Of a stretch of DNA of 64,000 bases, positions 18,043 through 29,661 are shown in pieces. The stretch is from NCBI RefSeq assembly GCF_002863225.1, contig NZ_PKEK01000034.1, positions 1 to 64,000 on the forward strand, read 5' to 3'. The DNA is from Mycobacterium sp. (lineage in GTDB: Bacteria; Actinomycetota; Actinomycetes; Mycobacteriales; Mycobacteriaceae). Within the stretch, counting starts at the first letter, position 1; each line of letters opens with the position of its first letter. The notes under the pieces were generated by a model. That model was not told where the DNA came from, did not search any database, and worked only from the letters and a program-made list of their open reading frames with translations. The position numbers were made by a program, and so were the translations under genes.

Positions 18043-18345
18043 ATGTGCTCTGCGCCGAAGCAAGGACAGACTCTGCCGGCCAGCGTCGACCTGGAGAAGG
18101 AAACAGTCATCACCGGCCGTGTGGTGGACGGCTCCGGCCAGGCCGTAGGCGGTTCGTTCGTGCGACTGCTGGATTCCTCCGGTGAGTTCACCGCCGAGGT
18201 CGTCGCATCGGCGACCGGTGACTTCCGGTTCTTCGCGGCGCCGGGGTCGTGGACGTTGCGCGCGCTGTCGGCCGCGGGTAACGGCGACGCGATCATCGAG
18301 CCGAAGGGCGCCGGCATCCACGAGGTCGACGTCAAGATCGCCTGA
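18043..18345 (+). CDS. sseC2: SseC2-like DUF1416 protein (sulfur metabolism)
   Basis: This 100-residue protein matches the length and pattern of M. tuberculosis SseC1/SseC2: an N-terminal MCSAPKQGQTLPASVDLEKE segment with a conserved Cys, then a carboxypeptidase-regulatory-like beta sandwich (VITGRVVDGSGQAVGGSFVR and FRFFAAPGSWTLRAL). It is always paired with CysA-type sulfurtransferases, and the likely role is in thiosulfate sulfur handling, though no reaction is proven. It starts two bases after the cysA2 stop and is therefore translated from the same message. Confidence 0.9.
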   Translation: MCSAPKQGQTLPASVDLEKETVITGRVVDGSGQAVGGSFVRLLDSSGEFTAEVVASATGDFRFFAAPGSWTLRALSAAGNGDAIIEPKGAGIHEVDVKIA

Positions 18346-18359
18346 CCGCATCGCCGAAC

Positions 18360-18365
18360 TAGAAT
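18360..18365 (+). promoter_or_regulatory. -10 box for leaderless 32-residue membrane peptide
   Basis: TAGAAT lies exactly seven bases before GTG 18373 and there is no Shine-Dalgarno sequence, which predicts a leaderless transcript carrying the small membrane protein and the nitrobindin-like gene. Confidence 0.6.
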
Positions 18366-18372
18366 CGTCACT

Positions 18373-18471
18373 GTGGTTCTGTTCTTCGAGATCTTGCTCG
18401 TCGCGGCCGTCGTGTTCATCTCGTGGTTCGCGCTGTACACGCTGTACCGGCTGATCACCGACGAGTCGTGA
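18373..18471 (+). CDS. Small single-span membrane protein (32 residues)
   Basis: This very short frame encodes a single hydrophobic helix ([20 protein letters not shown]) followed by a short polar end containing YRLITDES. Support for its being real comes from the -10 box TAGAAT seven bases before the GTG, from the stop overlapping the next gene as GTGA, and from GC-rich third positions. I do not know its function. Its fixed place ahead of a haem-binding protein suggests a membrane partner or simply a leader that couples translation. Confidence 0.65.
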   Translation: MVLFFEILLVAAVVFISWFALYTLYRLITDES

Positions 18472-19151
18472 GCAGCCCCGAGACCGACGACGGCGGCCCC
18501 GACGGCGGTTCCGCCCCCATTCCCGGTTCTGCGGACCGCGCGGTAGCGGCGGCGGCCGAACGCGCGAAGGCGACAGCCACCCGCAACATCTCGGGCTTCG
18601 ACGATCTGCCGGTTCCGGCGGACACCGCGAATCTGCGCGAGGGCGCCAACCTGAACGACGCGCTGCTGGCGCTGCTCCCGCTCGTCGGGGTGTGGCGGGG
18701 CGAGGGTGAAGGTCGGGGCGCCGACGGCGACTACCGGTTCGGGCAGCAGATCGTGGTTTCCCACGACGGCGGTGAATATCTGAACTGGGAATCGCGATCG
18801 TGGCGGATCGGCGAGACCGGCGAATACGAGGCGCCGGATCTGCGTGAAACCGGGTATTGGCGCTTCGTCAACGAGCCCGACGACCCGTCGGAGTCACAGG
18901 CCATCGAATTGCTACTGGCACACTCCGCCGGCTACGTCGAGCTGTTCTACGGCCGTCCGCTCAACCAGTCGTCGTGGGAGCTGGCCACCGACGCGTTGGC
19001 CCGGAGCCGGTCGGGAGTGCTGGTCGGTGGGGCCAAACGGCTCTACGGCATCGTCGAAGGCGGCGACCTGGCTTATGTCGAGGAGCGGGTGGACGCCGAC
19101 GGCGGATTGATTCCGCATCTGTCCGCGCGGCTGTCGCGGTTTATCGGCTGA
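18468..19151 (+). CDS. Nitrobindin-like haem-binding beta-barrel protein (Rv0813c-like)
   Basis: This 227-residue protein belongs to the FABP-like/nitrobindin family, ten-stranded beta barrels that bind haem and can isomerise peroxynitrite. After a 60-residue disordered N-terminus the barrel starts at [16 protein letters not shown], the conserved W-x-G-x-G entrance, and includes [28 protein letters not shown] and the C-terminal [20 protein letters not shown]-like strand with the conserved His near the end. The GTG at 18468 overlaps the upstream small gene as GTGA. The M. tuberculosis homologue Rv0813c has a known structure of this type. Confidence 0.9.
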   Translation: MSSPETDDGGPDGGSAPIPGSADRAVAAAAERAKATATRNISGFDDLPVPADTANLREGANLNDALLALLPLVGVWRGEGEGRGADGDYRFGQQIVVSHDGGEYLNWESRSWRIGETGEYEAPDLRETGYWRFVNEPDDPSESQAIELLLAHSAGYVELFYGRPLNQSSWELATDALARSRSGVLVGGAKRLYGIVEGGDLAYVEERVDADGGLIPHLSARLSRFIG

Positions 19152-19202
19152 TCTGATACCGGTTGATGCCCAACAGGTTTGCGGGCTGACCCTCGAAATG
19201 GG

Positions 19203-19252
19203 CAGCCCCCGAGCCGTAGTTCCAGTTGGACAGACCGGAGGCTCGGGGGCTG
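19203..19252. terminator. 13-bp inverted repeat in convergent gap (possible bidirectional terminator)
   Basis: CAGCCCCCGAGCC (19203-19215) and GGCTCGGGGGCTG (19240-19252) are exact reverse complements with a 24-base loop, midway between the converging nitrobindin and aminotransferase genes. There is no T-run after either arm, so an intrinsic terminator would be of the U-less mycobacterial kind. The remaining bases of the 262-bp gap show nothing I recognise. Confidence 0.5.
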
Positions 19253-19413
19253 GGTGACTGCGGGGAATTCGCCAGCGCGCGCAGGTGAATCCACGCCTGG
19301 TGCTGCTAGCGGGCAGCCACCTCACAAGTCCAATAAGCTATCAAATTCTCGGACCACCTCCTCTCCTGTGTACTGGCGAAGGTACCCGCTGCGGGCCAGT
19401 CCGACAACTGATT

Positions 19414-20295
19414 TCAGCGATCGCTGACGATCGCGGCGTCCACCAACTCGGTGAATTCAGCTGTCAGCGGAGCGCGCGGGAGCGGCTGTCCGTCGAGCGT
19501 GTGCACGCGGGCGGCCAGAGTCATGCTCGATACCAGCCAAATTCCTTGCGCGGCATGCAGATCAGCGACACGAAGTGCCCGGTAGTCGCAGTCGTAACCG
19601 TTGGCCCGGGCGACACCGAACAACGCCTGTTGGGTGGTGCCGCGCAGGATGGGATACCAGGGCGGCGGCGTCAGCAGGCACACGTTGCCGTCGTCACCGG
19701 GGGTGGCGATCACGACGGTCGAGCGTGGGCCTTCCAGGATGTAGCCGTCCGAGCTGACGAAGATGACGTCGCCGGCGCCGTGGCGGTCGGCATGTCGCAG
19801 GGCGGCCATGTTGATCGCATAGGACAGCGTTTTGGCGCCGGCCACCAGCCATGGCATGTGCTCGACGCCGGCCGACGGCAGTTCGCGCGGCAAGGTGATC
19901 GCGGCGATGCCGTCGCGGCGGGTCGCAGCGATGCGGGCGGCGACCGGATTGACGGTGACGTATGCGGTCGGCGACGAGCCGCGCTCACGCCCGCGGCTGT
20001 AGACCAGCCGCATCGCCGCCTCATCGGCGGTGTCGTCGACCCAGCGCCGCGTTGCCACATCGATCGCGTGCCGCCACGCCGCCAGGTCAGGCTCGGGCAA
20101 CTCGAGCAGCTTGGCCGAGTGGACCAACCGGCCAAGGTGCGCCTCGACCAGGCAGGCACGGCCGTCGCGGATCAGCAGTGTCTCGAAGACGCCGTCGCCG
20201 CGGACTGCCGCGAGGTCGTCGGCGAACAGCAGCGGCGCCCCCGGCGGGTGCAGCTCGCCGTCGAGGGTGACGACGACACCGGGGTGGCCAGTCAT
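19414..20295 (-). CDS. Class IV aminotransferase / aminodeoxychorismate lyase-like (Rv0812-like)
   Basis: This is a fold-type IV PLP enzyme of 293 residues, in the family of branched-chain aminotransferase, D-amino acid transaminase and 4-amino-4-deoxychorismate lyase (PabC). Family features are the start LFADDLAAVRGDGVFETLLIRDGR, the lysine expected to bind PLP within AGAKTLSYAINMAALRHA, and the phosphate-binding GYILEGPRSTVVI and ILRGTTQQALF segments. The reaction is probably the PabC step of folate synthesis or a D-amino acid transamination; sequence alone does not decide. TACTCT eight bases before the ATG suggests a leaderless transcript. It is divergent from ygfZ with only 39 bp between them. 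Confidence 0.88.
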   Translation of the reverse strand: MTGHPGVVVTLDGELHPPGAPLLFADDLAAVRGDGVFETLLIRDGRACLVEAHLGRLVHSAKLLELPEPDLAAWRHAIDVATRRWVDDTADEAAMRLVYSRGRERGSSPTAYVTVNPVAARIAATRRDGIAAITLPRELPSAGVEHMPWLVAGAKTLSYAINMAALRHADRHGAGDVIFVSSDGYILEGPRSTVVIATPGDDGNVCLLTPPPWYPILRGTTQQALFGVARANGYDCDYRALRVADLHAAQGIWLVSSMTLAARVHTLDGQPLPRAPLTAEFTELVDAAIVSDR

Positions 20296-20322
20296 GGACG
20301 AAAAGAGTAGTCCGTGGACCCG

Positions 20323-20328
20323 TAGAGT
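20323..20328 (+). promoter_or_regulatory. -10 box for leaderless ygfZ-type gene
   Basis: TAGAGT lies six bases before GTG 20335 without a ribosome site. In the same 39-bp divergent region the complement of 20304-20309 reads TACTCT, eight bases from the aminotransferase start, so both genes appear to be leaderless from overlapping promoters. Confidence 0.55.
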
Positions 20329-20334
20329 TGACAT

Positions 20335-21417
20335 GTGTCCGCAGTTCCCGCACCCGAATCCGGTCCCGACGCCGGCGCGATCTGGCACTACGGCGACCCG
20401 CTCGGCGAGCAACGGTCGGCCGAGACCGGCGCCGTCGTGGTCGATCGGTCACACCGCGGCGTCCTCACGCTGAGCGGCGCCGACCGCAAGAGCTGGCTGC
20501 ACAGCATTTCCACGCAGCACGTCAGCGAGCTGCCCGACGGCGCCACCACCCAGAACCTCAGCCTGGACGGGCAGGGCCGGATCGAAGACCACTGGATCCA
20601 GACCGAGCTCGACGGTGTCACCTACCTCGACACCGAGCCGTGGCGTGCCGACCCGCTGCTCGCGTACCTGAGCAAGATGGTGTTCTGGGCCCAGGTGACG
20701 CCGGCCACCGCCGACCTGGCGGTGCTGTCGCTGCTGGGCCCACAACTCGACGACCCGGCAGTGCTCGACGCGCTCGGCGTGGACGCGCTGCCCACCGAAT
20801 CGACCGCGATGCCGTTGCGCGGCGGCGGTTTTGCGCGTCGCATGCGGGCAGCCGGCCAGGGCCAGATCGAGCTCGACGTCCTCGTGGACCGCGCGCAGTC
20901 CCAGGACGTGCGCCGCCGGCTGACCGATGCCGGGGTGCGCCCGGCCGGGGTGTGGGCCTACGAAGCCCTTCGGGTCGCGGCGGTGCGCCCGCGGCTCGGC
21001 GTCGACACCGACGAGCGCACCATCCCGCACGAGGTGGGCTGGATCGGCGGTGCGGTGCACCTGGACAAAGGCTGCTATCGCGGCCAGGAGACCGTTGCCC
21101 GGGTGCACAACCTGGGCAAACCGCCGCGGATGCTGGTGCTGCTGCACCTGGACGGGTCGGTCGACCGACCGGCTACCGGCGATCCGGTGCTGGCCGGCGG
21201 CCGATCGGTGGGTCGACTCGGGACGGTTGCCGACCACGTCGATTACGGGCCGGTGGCGCTGGCTTTGGTGAAACGTGGGATACCGGCCGACACCGCGCTG
21301 AGCACCGGCGGCGACGCGGCCGTCGCTGCGATGATCGACGCCGGTTCGCTTCCGACCGTTGACGGGCCGGGCGCCGGTCGGGTGGCCGTCGAGCGGTTGC
21401 GCGGAACGGTCCGATGA
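20335..21417 (+). CDS. ygfZ: Folate-binding YgfZ/GcvT-like protein (Rv0811c-like)
   Basis: YgfZ proteins resemble the glycine cleavage T protein, bind tetrahydrofolate and help to make or repair iron-sulfur clusters. The signature KGCYRGQE is present near residue 245, with the conserved Cys, and the GcvT-like N-terminal part has ADRKSWLHSISTQHV and TTQNLSLDGQGRIED. The protein has 360 residues. GTG 20335 is supported by its leaderless-type promoter. The gene lies between a PabC-like aminotransferase and DUF3073, and the folate link with the former is suggestive. Confidence 0.92.
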   Translation: MSAVPAPESGPDAGAIWHYGDPLGEQRSAETGAVVVDRSHRGVLTLSGADRKSWLHSISTQHVSELPDGATTQNLSLDGQGRIEDHWIQTELDGVTYLDTEPWRADPLLAYLSKMVFWAQVTPATADLAVLSLLGPQLDDPAVLDALGVDALPTESTAMPLRGGGFARRMRAAGQGQIELDVLVDRAQSQDVRRRLTDAGVRPAGVWAYEALRVAAVRPRLGVDTDERTIPHEVGWIGGAVHLDKGCYRGQETVARVHNLGKPPRMLVLLHLDGSVDRPATGDPVLAGGRSVGRLGTVADHVDYGPVALALVKRGIPADTALSTGGDAAVAAMIDAGSLPTVDGPGAGRVAVERLRGTVR

Positions 21418-21466
21418 CGTTGTTTGCCGGGTGCGGGGCGCAACAGCACGCAGCCAGCGGGCACGG

Positions 21467-21551
21467 TAGACTCTCGACAGGACAATAAAGACAAGTGATC
21501 GGAGCCGCCTTCTTGTTGGGCCGCTCCGTTATTGCGTAAGGGGGCTCCCCC
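21467..21551 (+). promoter_or_regulatory. Promoter and structured leader of the DUF3073 gene
   Basis: TAGACT at 21467-21472 is a good -10 box. The predicted leader of about 70 bases contains CGGAGC (21500-21505) pairing with GCTCCG (21523-21528), then a GGGGG-CT-CCCCC run at 21540-21551 that includes the probable ribosome site. The loop of the second element is very tight, so regulation is speculative. Confidence 0.35.
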
Positions 21552-21552
21552 A

Positions 21553-21720
21553 ATGGGCCGTGGCCGGGCTAAGGCGAAGCAGACCAAGGTCGCTCGAGAC
21601 CTTAAATACAGCTCACCGCAGACCGATTTCGATCGGCTTCGGCAGGAGCTGTCTGGGTCGGGCGATCAGGACGCTGACCAGTCGGAGGGCGACGACCCCT
21701 GGGTTGACGAGCGCCACTGA
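21553..21720 (+). CDS. DUF3073 family small protein (Rv0810c-like)
   Basis: This is a conserved 55-residue actinobacterial protein of unknown function. The first half is basic (GRGRAKAKQTKVARDLKYSS) and contains the family's near-invariant start, followed by TDFDRLRQELSG; the second half is strongly acidic with DQDADQSEGDDPWVDE. A basic head and acidic tail suggest binding to nucleic acid or ribosome-associated partners, but that is a guess. ATG 21553 has a G-rich ribosome site eight bases upstream. It converges on purM. Confidence 0.9.
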   Translation: MGRGRAKAKQTKVARDLKYSSPQTDFDRLRQELSGSGDQDADQSEGDDPWVDERH

Positions 21721-21756
21721 GGCATCCCGCGGCCGGCCCCGACCGCGAGCCGTCGT

Positions 21757-22839
21757 CTAGAACCTTGGGTGCTGCCCGACCAATTTGGCCCGGGGACCGC
21801 CTTTTCCACCTTTGTTGATCGTGCCCAGGACCCAGCTGTTCAGGTGCCGGGCCGTCAAAATGGCCAGCGCGCGATCGGTGTCCTCCGGTGCGACGACCGC
21901 GATCATGCCGACACCCATGTTGAAGGTCTTCTCCATCTCGCTACGCGAGACGCGGCCGCGCTGGGCGATCATCGCGAACACCGGCGCCGGCGTCCAGGTG
22001 CCGCGATCCACCTCGGCGAGCAGGCCGTTGGGGATCACGCGCTCCAGATTGCCGGCCAGCCCGCCACCGGTGACGTGGCAGAACGTGCGGACCTGCGTCT
22101 CGGCGGACAGCGCGAGGCAGTCCTTGGCGTAGATGATGGTCGGCTCCAGCAGCTCCTCGCCCAGCGTGCGGCCGAACTCCTCGACGTAACCTTCCAGGTT
22201 GCCCCGGTCGATCTCCAGCAAGACCTTGCGGGCCAGCGAGTAACCGTTGGAGTGCAGGCCGGACGATCCCATCGCGATCAGCACGTCGCCGGGCTTGACC
22301 CGTTCGGGCCCCAGCACGTCCTCTGCTTCGACCACGCCGACGCCGGTGGCCGAGATGTCGTAGTGGTCCGGCTCGATCAGACCGGGGTGCTCGGCGGTTT
22401 CGCCTCCCAGGAGGGCGCAGCCCGCTCGCACGCATCCCTCGGCGATGCCGCCGACGATCGCGTTGAGCCGCTCGGGCACGATGCGGCCGAGCGCGATGTA
22501 GTCGAGCAGGAACAACGGCTCGGCGCCGCAGACCACCAGGTCGTCGACCACCATCGCCACCAGGTCCAGGCCGACGGTGTCGTGTTTGTCCATCGCCTGG
22601 GCCACGGCCAACTTGGTGCCGACCCCGTCGGTGGACGCGGCCAGCAGTGGCTCGCGGTAGTCGCCGCGTAACGCGAACAGCCCGGCGAAGCCGCCGAGCT
22701 TGCCGATCACCTCGGGACGGGTGGCTTTGGACGCCAACGGCTTGAACAACTCGACGGCGCGGTCACCGGCTTCGATGTCGACTCCGGCCGATGCATAAGT
22801 AGCGCCCGGCGTGGCCGGGTCTTTTCCGCGGGCGGTCAT
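21757..22839 (-). CDS. purM: Phosphoribosylformylglycinamidine cyclo-ligase PurM
   Basis: PurM (AIR synthetase) converts FGAM and ATP to aminoimidazole ribotide in step five of purine synthesis. The 360-residue protein shows the family start ATYASAGVDIEAGDRAVELFKP, the ASTDGVGTKLAVA ATP-site motif, GLDLVAMVVDDLVVCGAEPLF, and the C-terminal half with TFCHVTGGGLAGNL and FNMGVGMIAVV. I start at ATG 22839 because the protein then begins near the known mycobacterial N-terminus; the frame runs upstream to 22884 without a clear ribosome site. It follows purF by about 65 bases on the same strand. Confidence 0.96.
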   Translation of the reverse strand: MTARGKDPATPGATYASAGVDIEAGDRAVELFKPLASKATRPEVIGKLGGFAGLFALRGDYREPLLAASTDGVGTKLAVAQAMDKHDTVGLDLVAMVVDDLVVCGAEPLFLLDYIALGRIVPERLNAIVGGIAEGCVRAGCALLGGETAEHPGLIEPDHYDISATGVGVVEAEDVLGPERVKPGDVLIAMGSSGLHSNGYSLARKVLLEIDRGNLEGYVEEFGRTLGEELLEPTIIYAKDCLALSAETQVRTFCHVTGGGLAGNLERVIPNGLLAEVDRGTWTPAPVFAMIAQRGRVSRSEMEKTFNMGVGMIAVVAPEDTDRALAILTARHLNSWVLGTINKGGKGGPRAKLVGQHPRF

Positions 22840-22905
22840 CGCGCTAAAGGCTACCGGTCGACGACCGTCGCGGGTATCTCCCACCCGCTGGATCGCCCGG
22901 CGAGA

Positions 22906-24465
22906 TCAGGGATGCTGCAGGACGGAGGCCTGCTCGGCCTCCGGGGACAGGCCGACCGAGATGTCCGAATGCCCGGCGCCGCGGGCGGCGTTGGCGAGCA
23001 TCTGCTCGATGACGTTCTTGCCAAGCGCTGTCTCGCTTGGCAATTCGATCGGGTACCGGCCGTCGAAGCAGGCCGAGCACAGCCGCGACGTGGGTTGCTC
23101 GGTGGCGGCAACGAGCCCTCGCAACGAGATGTATCCGAGCGTGTCGGCGTTGATGGCGTGCCGGACCGCCTCGAGCATTTCGTCTTCGTCCTCGACGGCG
23201 TTGGCGATCAGTTCGGCCGGCGACGGGAAGTCGATGCCGTAGAAGCACGGCCACTTCACCGGCGGTGACGCGATCCGCACGTGGACTTCGACCGCTCCGG
23301 CCTCGCGCAGCATCCTGACCAGCGCGCGCTGGGTGTTGCCGCGGACGATGGAGTCGTCGACGACGATCAGCCGCTTGCCGCGGATGACTTCCTTGAGCGG
23401 ATTTAACTTCAGCCGGATTCCGAGTTGACGGATGGTTTGCGACGGCTGGATGAAAGTGCGCCCGACGTAGGCGTTCTTCATCAGACCCTGGCCGTAAGGG
23501 ATGCCGGACTCCTGCGCATAGCCGACCGCGGCGGGGATGCCGGATTCCGGCACACCGATCACCAGGTCGGCGTCGATCTGGTGTTCGCGGGCCAGTCGTC
23601 GGCCGATCTCGAGTCGAGCGCCGTGCACCGACCGGCCGGAGATCGTGCTGTCGGGTCGAGCCAGGTAGACGTATTCGAAGATGCAGCCCTTGGGCTCGGG
23701 GTTGGCGAACCGGGCTGACCGAACGCCGTCGGCGTCGATCGCCAGCAGCTCGCCGGGTTCGATTTCGCGGACAAACGATGCGCCGACGATGTCGAGGGCG
23801 GCGGTCTCCGACGCCACGACCCAGCCGCGGTCCAGCCGGCCCAGGCACAGCGGCCGTACGCCGAACGGGTCGCGCGCGGCGTACAGGGTGTTCTCGTCCA
23901 TGAAGGTCAGGCAGAAGGCGCCACGCACGGTCGGCAGCAGTTCGAGGGCGGCCTGCTCCAGGCTGGAATCGGCGGCGCCGTGGGCCAACAACGCGCCCAG
24001 CATGTCGGAGTCGGTGGTGGCCGCGCCGGGGACGCGGGAGTTCAGCAGCCCGGCCTCGCGGCAACGGGCGACGAGCTCAGCACTGTTCACCAGGTTGCCG
24101 TTGTGGCCCAACGCAACTCCGGTGCCGGCCGCGGTGGTGCGGAAGACCGGCTGAGCGTTCTCCCACGTCGGCTGGCCGCTGGTGGAGTACCGGCAGTGCC
24201 CGACGGCGACGTGACCTTCCATCGCGGCCAGGGTCTGCTCGTCGAAGACCTGACTGACCAGGCCGAGATCCTTGAACACCAGCACTTGCGACCCATCGGC
24301 AACGGCGATGCCAGCCGCCTCCTGGCCGCGATGTTGCAGCGCGTAGAGGCCGTAGTAGGTCATCTTGGCGACTTCTTCGCCGGGCGCCCAGACTCCGAAC
24401 ACACCGCATTCTTCGCGGGGCGGGTTCTCTACGCACTCAGAGGTGTCAGCTGTCTGGACGGTCAC
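22906..24465 (-). CDS. purF: Amidophosphoribosyltransferase PurF
   Basis: PurF makes phosphoribosylamine from PRPP and glutamine, the committed step of purine synthesis. The N-terminal Ntn glutaminase is made as a precursor: the motif PREECGVFG shows the propeptide cleaved before Cys20, the nucleophile. RGQEAAGIAV and GHCRYSTSG belong to the glutaminase site. The PRPP-binding loop is LIVVDDSIVRGNT in the C-terminal half, and the distal Cys in CFYGIDFPSP and LCSACF could ligate an Fe-S cluster as in the B. subtilis type. GTG 24465 has GGGGAG ten bases upstream, and TAGACT at 24511-24506 is a likely -10 box. Confidence 0.96.
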   Translation of the reverse strand: MTVQTADTSECVENPPREECGVFGVWAPGEEVAKMTYYGLYALQHRGQEAAGIAVADGSQVLVFKDLGLVSQVFDEQTLAAMEGHVAVGHCRYSTSGQPTWENAQPVFRTTAAGTGVALGHNGNLVNSAELVARCREAGLLNSRVPGAATTDSDMLGALLAHGAADSSLEQAALELLPTVRGAFCLTFMDENTLYAARDPFGVRPLCLGRLDRGWVVASETAALDIVGASFVREIEPGELLAIDADGVRSARFANPEPKGCIFEYVYLARPDSTISGRSVHGARLEIGRRLAREHQIDADLVIGVPESGIPAAVGYAQESGIPYGQGLMKNAYVGRTFIQPSQTIRQLGIRLKLNPLKEVIRGKRLIVVDDSIVRGNTQRALVRMLREAGAVEVHVRIASPPVKWPCFYGIDFPSPAELIANAVEDEDEMLEAVRHAINADTLGYISLRGLVAATEQPTSRLCSACFDGRYPIELPSETALGKNVIEQMLANAARGAGHSDISVGLSPEAEQASVLQHP

Positions 24466-24629
24466 GGTGCGGCGGCTCCCCAGGGAACGGATGGTGACTG
24501 GATGGAGTCTACGGACGTGCGGGGCGCAGACGCGAATTGCACGCGCGTGTTGCCGCATGTCGCAGCGAAAGTCCCCAGCTCAGCAGCCCCAAGAATTCGC
24601 AAATGTCGCATCCGCCACAGGGGCCACCG

Positions 24630-25034
24630 TCAGGTGTGACCGGGATCGCTCAACCGCACGACCGGCAGCCACGCCCCGATCTCTGCGGCGCGCGAACCGG
24701 ATAGTTTCAGCGCCCCGGCGCCCGTCGCGTCGGACATCTCCAGAAGGCCCGTTGCCAGCAGCAGCCAGGTTCGCGGGTCGGCCTCGACGACGTTGGGCGG
24801 GGTGCCACGGGTGTGTCGTGGCCCGTCGATGCACTGCACCGCCACCAACGGCGGAATGCGCACCTCGACGCTGGCTCCGGGCGCCTCGGCGGCCAGCGTG
24901 CGAGCGGTGAGCCGGACCGCCGCGGCCAGGTCCGCGCGGCTCGGCGCGGGGCTGGTCTCGTCGCGCAGCCAGCCTTCGAGCATTTCGACGGCGGCGCGGG
25001 TCTGAGCCGGGTCGGCGTTGCGACGCGGTGGCAC
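24630..25034 (-). CDS. Sterol carrier-like family protein (Rv0807-like)
   Basis: This 134-residue protein belongs to a small mycobacterial family with a bacterial SCP-like fold. Visible elements are an N-terminal helix (AQTRAAVEMLEGWLRD), a second helix with LAAAVRLTARTLA, and a beta strand pair containing VEVRIPPLVAVQCIDGPRHTRGTPPNVVEADPRTWLLLATG. No catalytic residues stand out and the ligand is unknown. GTG 25034 lies four bases beyond the hydrolase stop, so it belongs to the purL-hydrolase-SCP unit and precedes purF, as Rv0807 does in M. tuberculosis. Confidence 0.8.
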   Translation of the reverse strand: MPPRRNADPAQTRAAVEMLEGWLRDETSPAPSRADLAAAVRLTARTLAAEAPGASVEVRIPPLVAVQCIDGPRHTRGTPPNVVEADPRTWLLLATGLLEMSDATGAGALKLSGSRAAEIGAWLPVVRLSDPGHT

Positions 25035-25037
25035 GGC

Positions 25038-29035
<3,998 letters not shown>

Positions 29036-29245
29036 CTAGGTGGCGTTCATCTGTCGATGCCCCGCAAGCGCCGCATCGGATGTCGGCGGACGCCGAAATC
29101 GACGTTCCGCAGGTCTCCTCTCGAACGTCTCCGGCGCAACGTCGATCTCGACGACGGTCGTCCACGCTCCCCCCGGACCGCCGGCGATGACCTCGGAGGT
29201 AATTGTGCGGCGTCTAAGCGCCGGACAGACTTCGATCCTGACCAC
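29036..29245 (-). CDS. Possible small hypothetical ORF upstream of purL
   Basis: This frame of 69 residues (GTG 29245; 71 from TTG 29251) includes TSEVIAGGPGGAWTTVVEID, and its codons have fairly GC-rich third positions. I recognise no domain. Its TAG stop forms the first bases of the purL -10 box TAGACT. No good ribosome site precedes it. It may be a real small gene, a remnant, or chance; the opposite-strand frame here is equally unsupported. Confidence 0.3.
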   Translation of the reverse strand: MVRIEVCPALRRRTITSEVIAGGPGGAWTTVVEIDVAPETFERRPAERRFRRPPTSDAALAGHRQMNAT

Positions 29246-29265
29246 TGACAAATCCAGGAGGAATG

Positions 29266-29661
29266 ATGACCGATACCAAAACCGCTTCTCCCGCAGCGCG
29301 ATTCAGCCCGGAGTTCTTCGCCGCATTCTGGGCAGCGCCCAGCATGTCGGCCGATATGGACATCCTGGCCGACGACATCGTCGGCTACTGGCCCGGCGAC
29401 GACGCGCCGGTGCGGGGTTTCAAGGCCTACACCCAGAAGATTGCCGACCTGCTCGCGGTGGCGCCCGACCTGAGACTCGAGCTTGTCGACAGCGCGACGG
29501 CGCCCGGGGCGACGCCGGGTGAAGAACTGTTCTTCCTGCATTACGTCGGAAAGGCCACCGGCCCGAACGGGCCGATCACGATTCGCGGGCTGGACCGGGT
29601 GCGCACCCGTGACGGCATCGTGGTGGAGAACGTGATCCGCTACGACCCGGTGTTCGTCTAA
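29266..29661 (+). CDS. SnoaL/NTF2-like protein
   Basis: This 131-residue protein has the cone-shaped NTF2-like fold seen in SnoaL cyclases and ketosteroid isomerases. The pattern is an N-terminal helix ([13 protein letters not shown]), the [29 protein letters not shown] segment with the typical Gly, and C-terminal strands [24 protein letters not shown] and [11 protein letters not shown]. The activity is unknown; such proteins include hydratases, isomerases and polyketide cyclases. AGGAGG gives four-base spacing to ATG 29266 but only one to ATG 29263, so I choose the second ATG. It overlaps the converging pepC by 4 bp. Confidence 0.75.
   Translation: MTDTKTASPAARFSPEFFAAFWAAPSMSADMDILADDIVGYWPGDDAPVRGFKAYTQKIADLLAVAPDLRLELVDSATAPGATPGEELFFLHYVGKATGPNGPITIRGLDRVRTRDGIVVENVIRYDPVFV

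Noticed and set aside
21500-21551. Riboswitch in the DUF3073 leader
   Set aside because: The hairpins are short and match no riboswitch class I know. I keep only a weak regulatory note.
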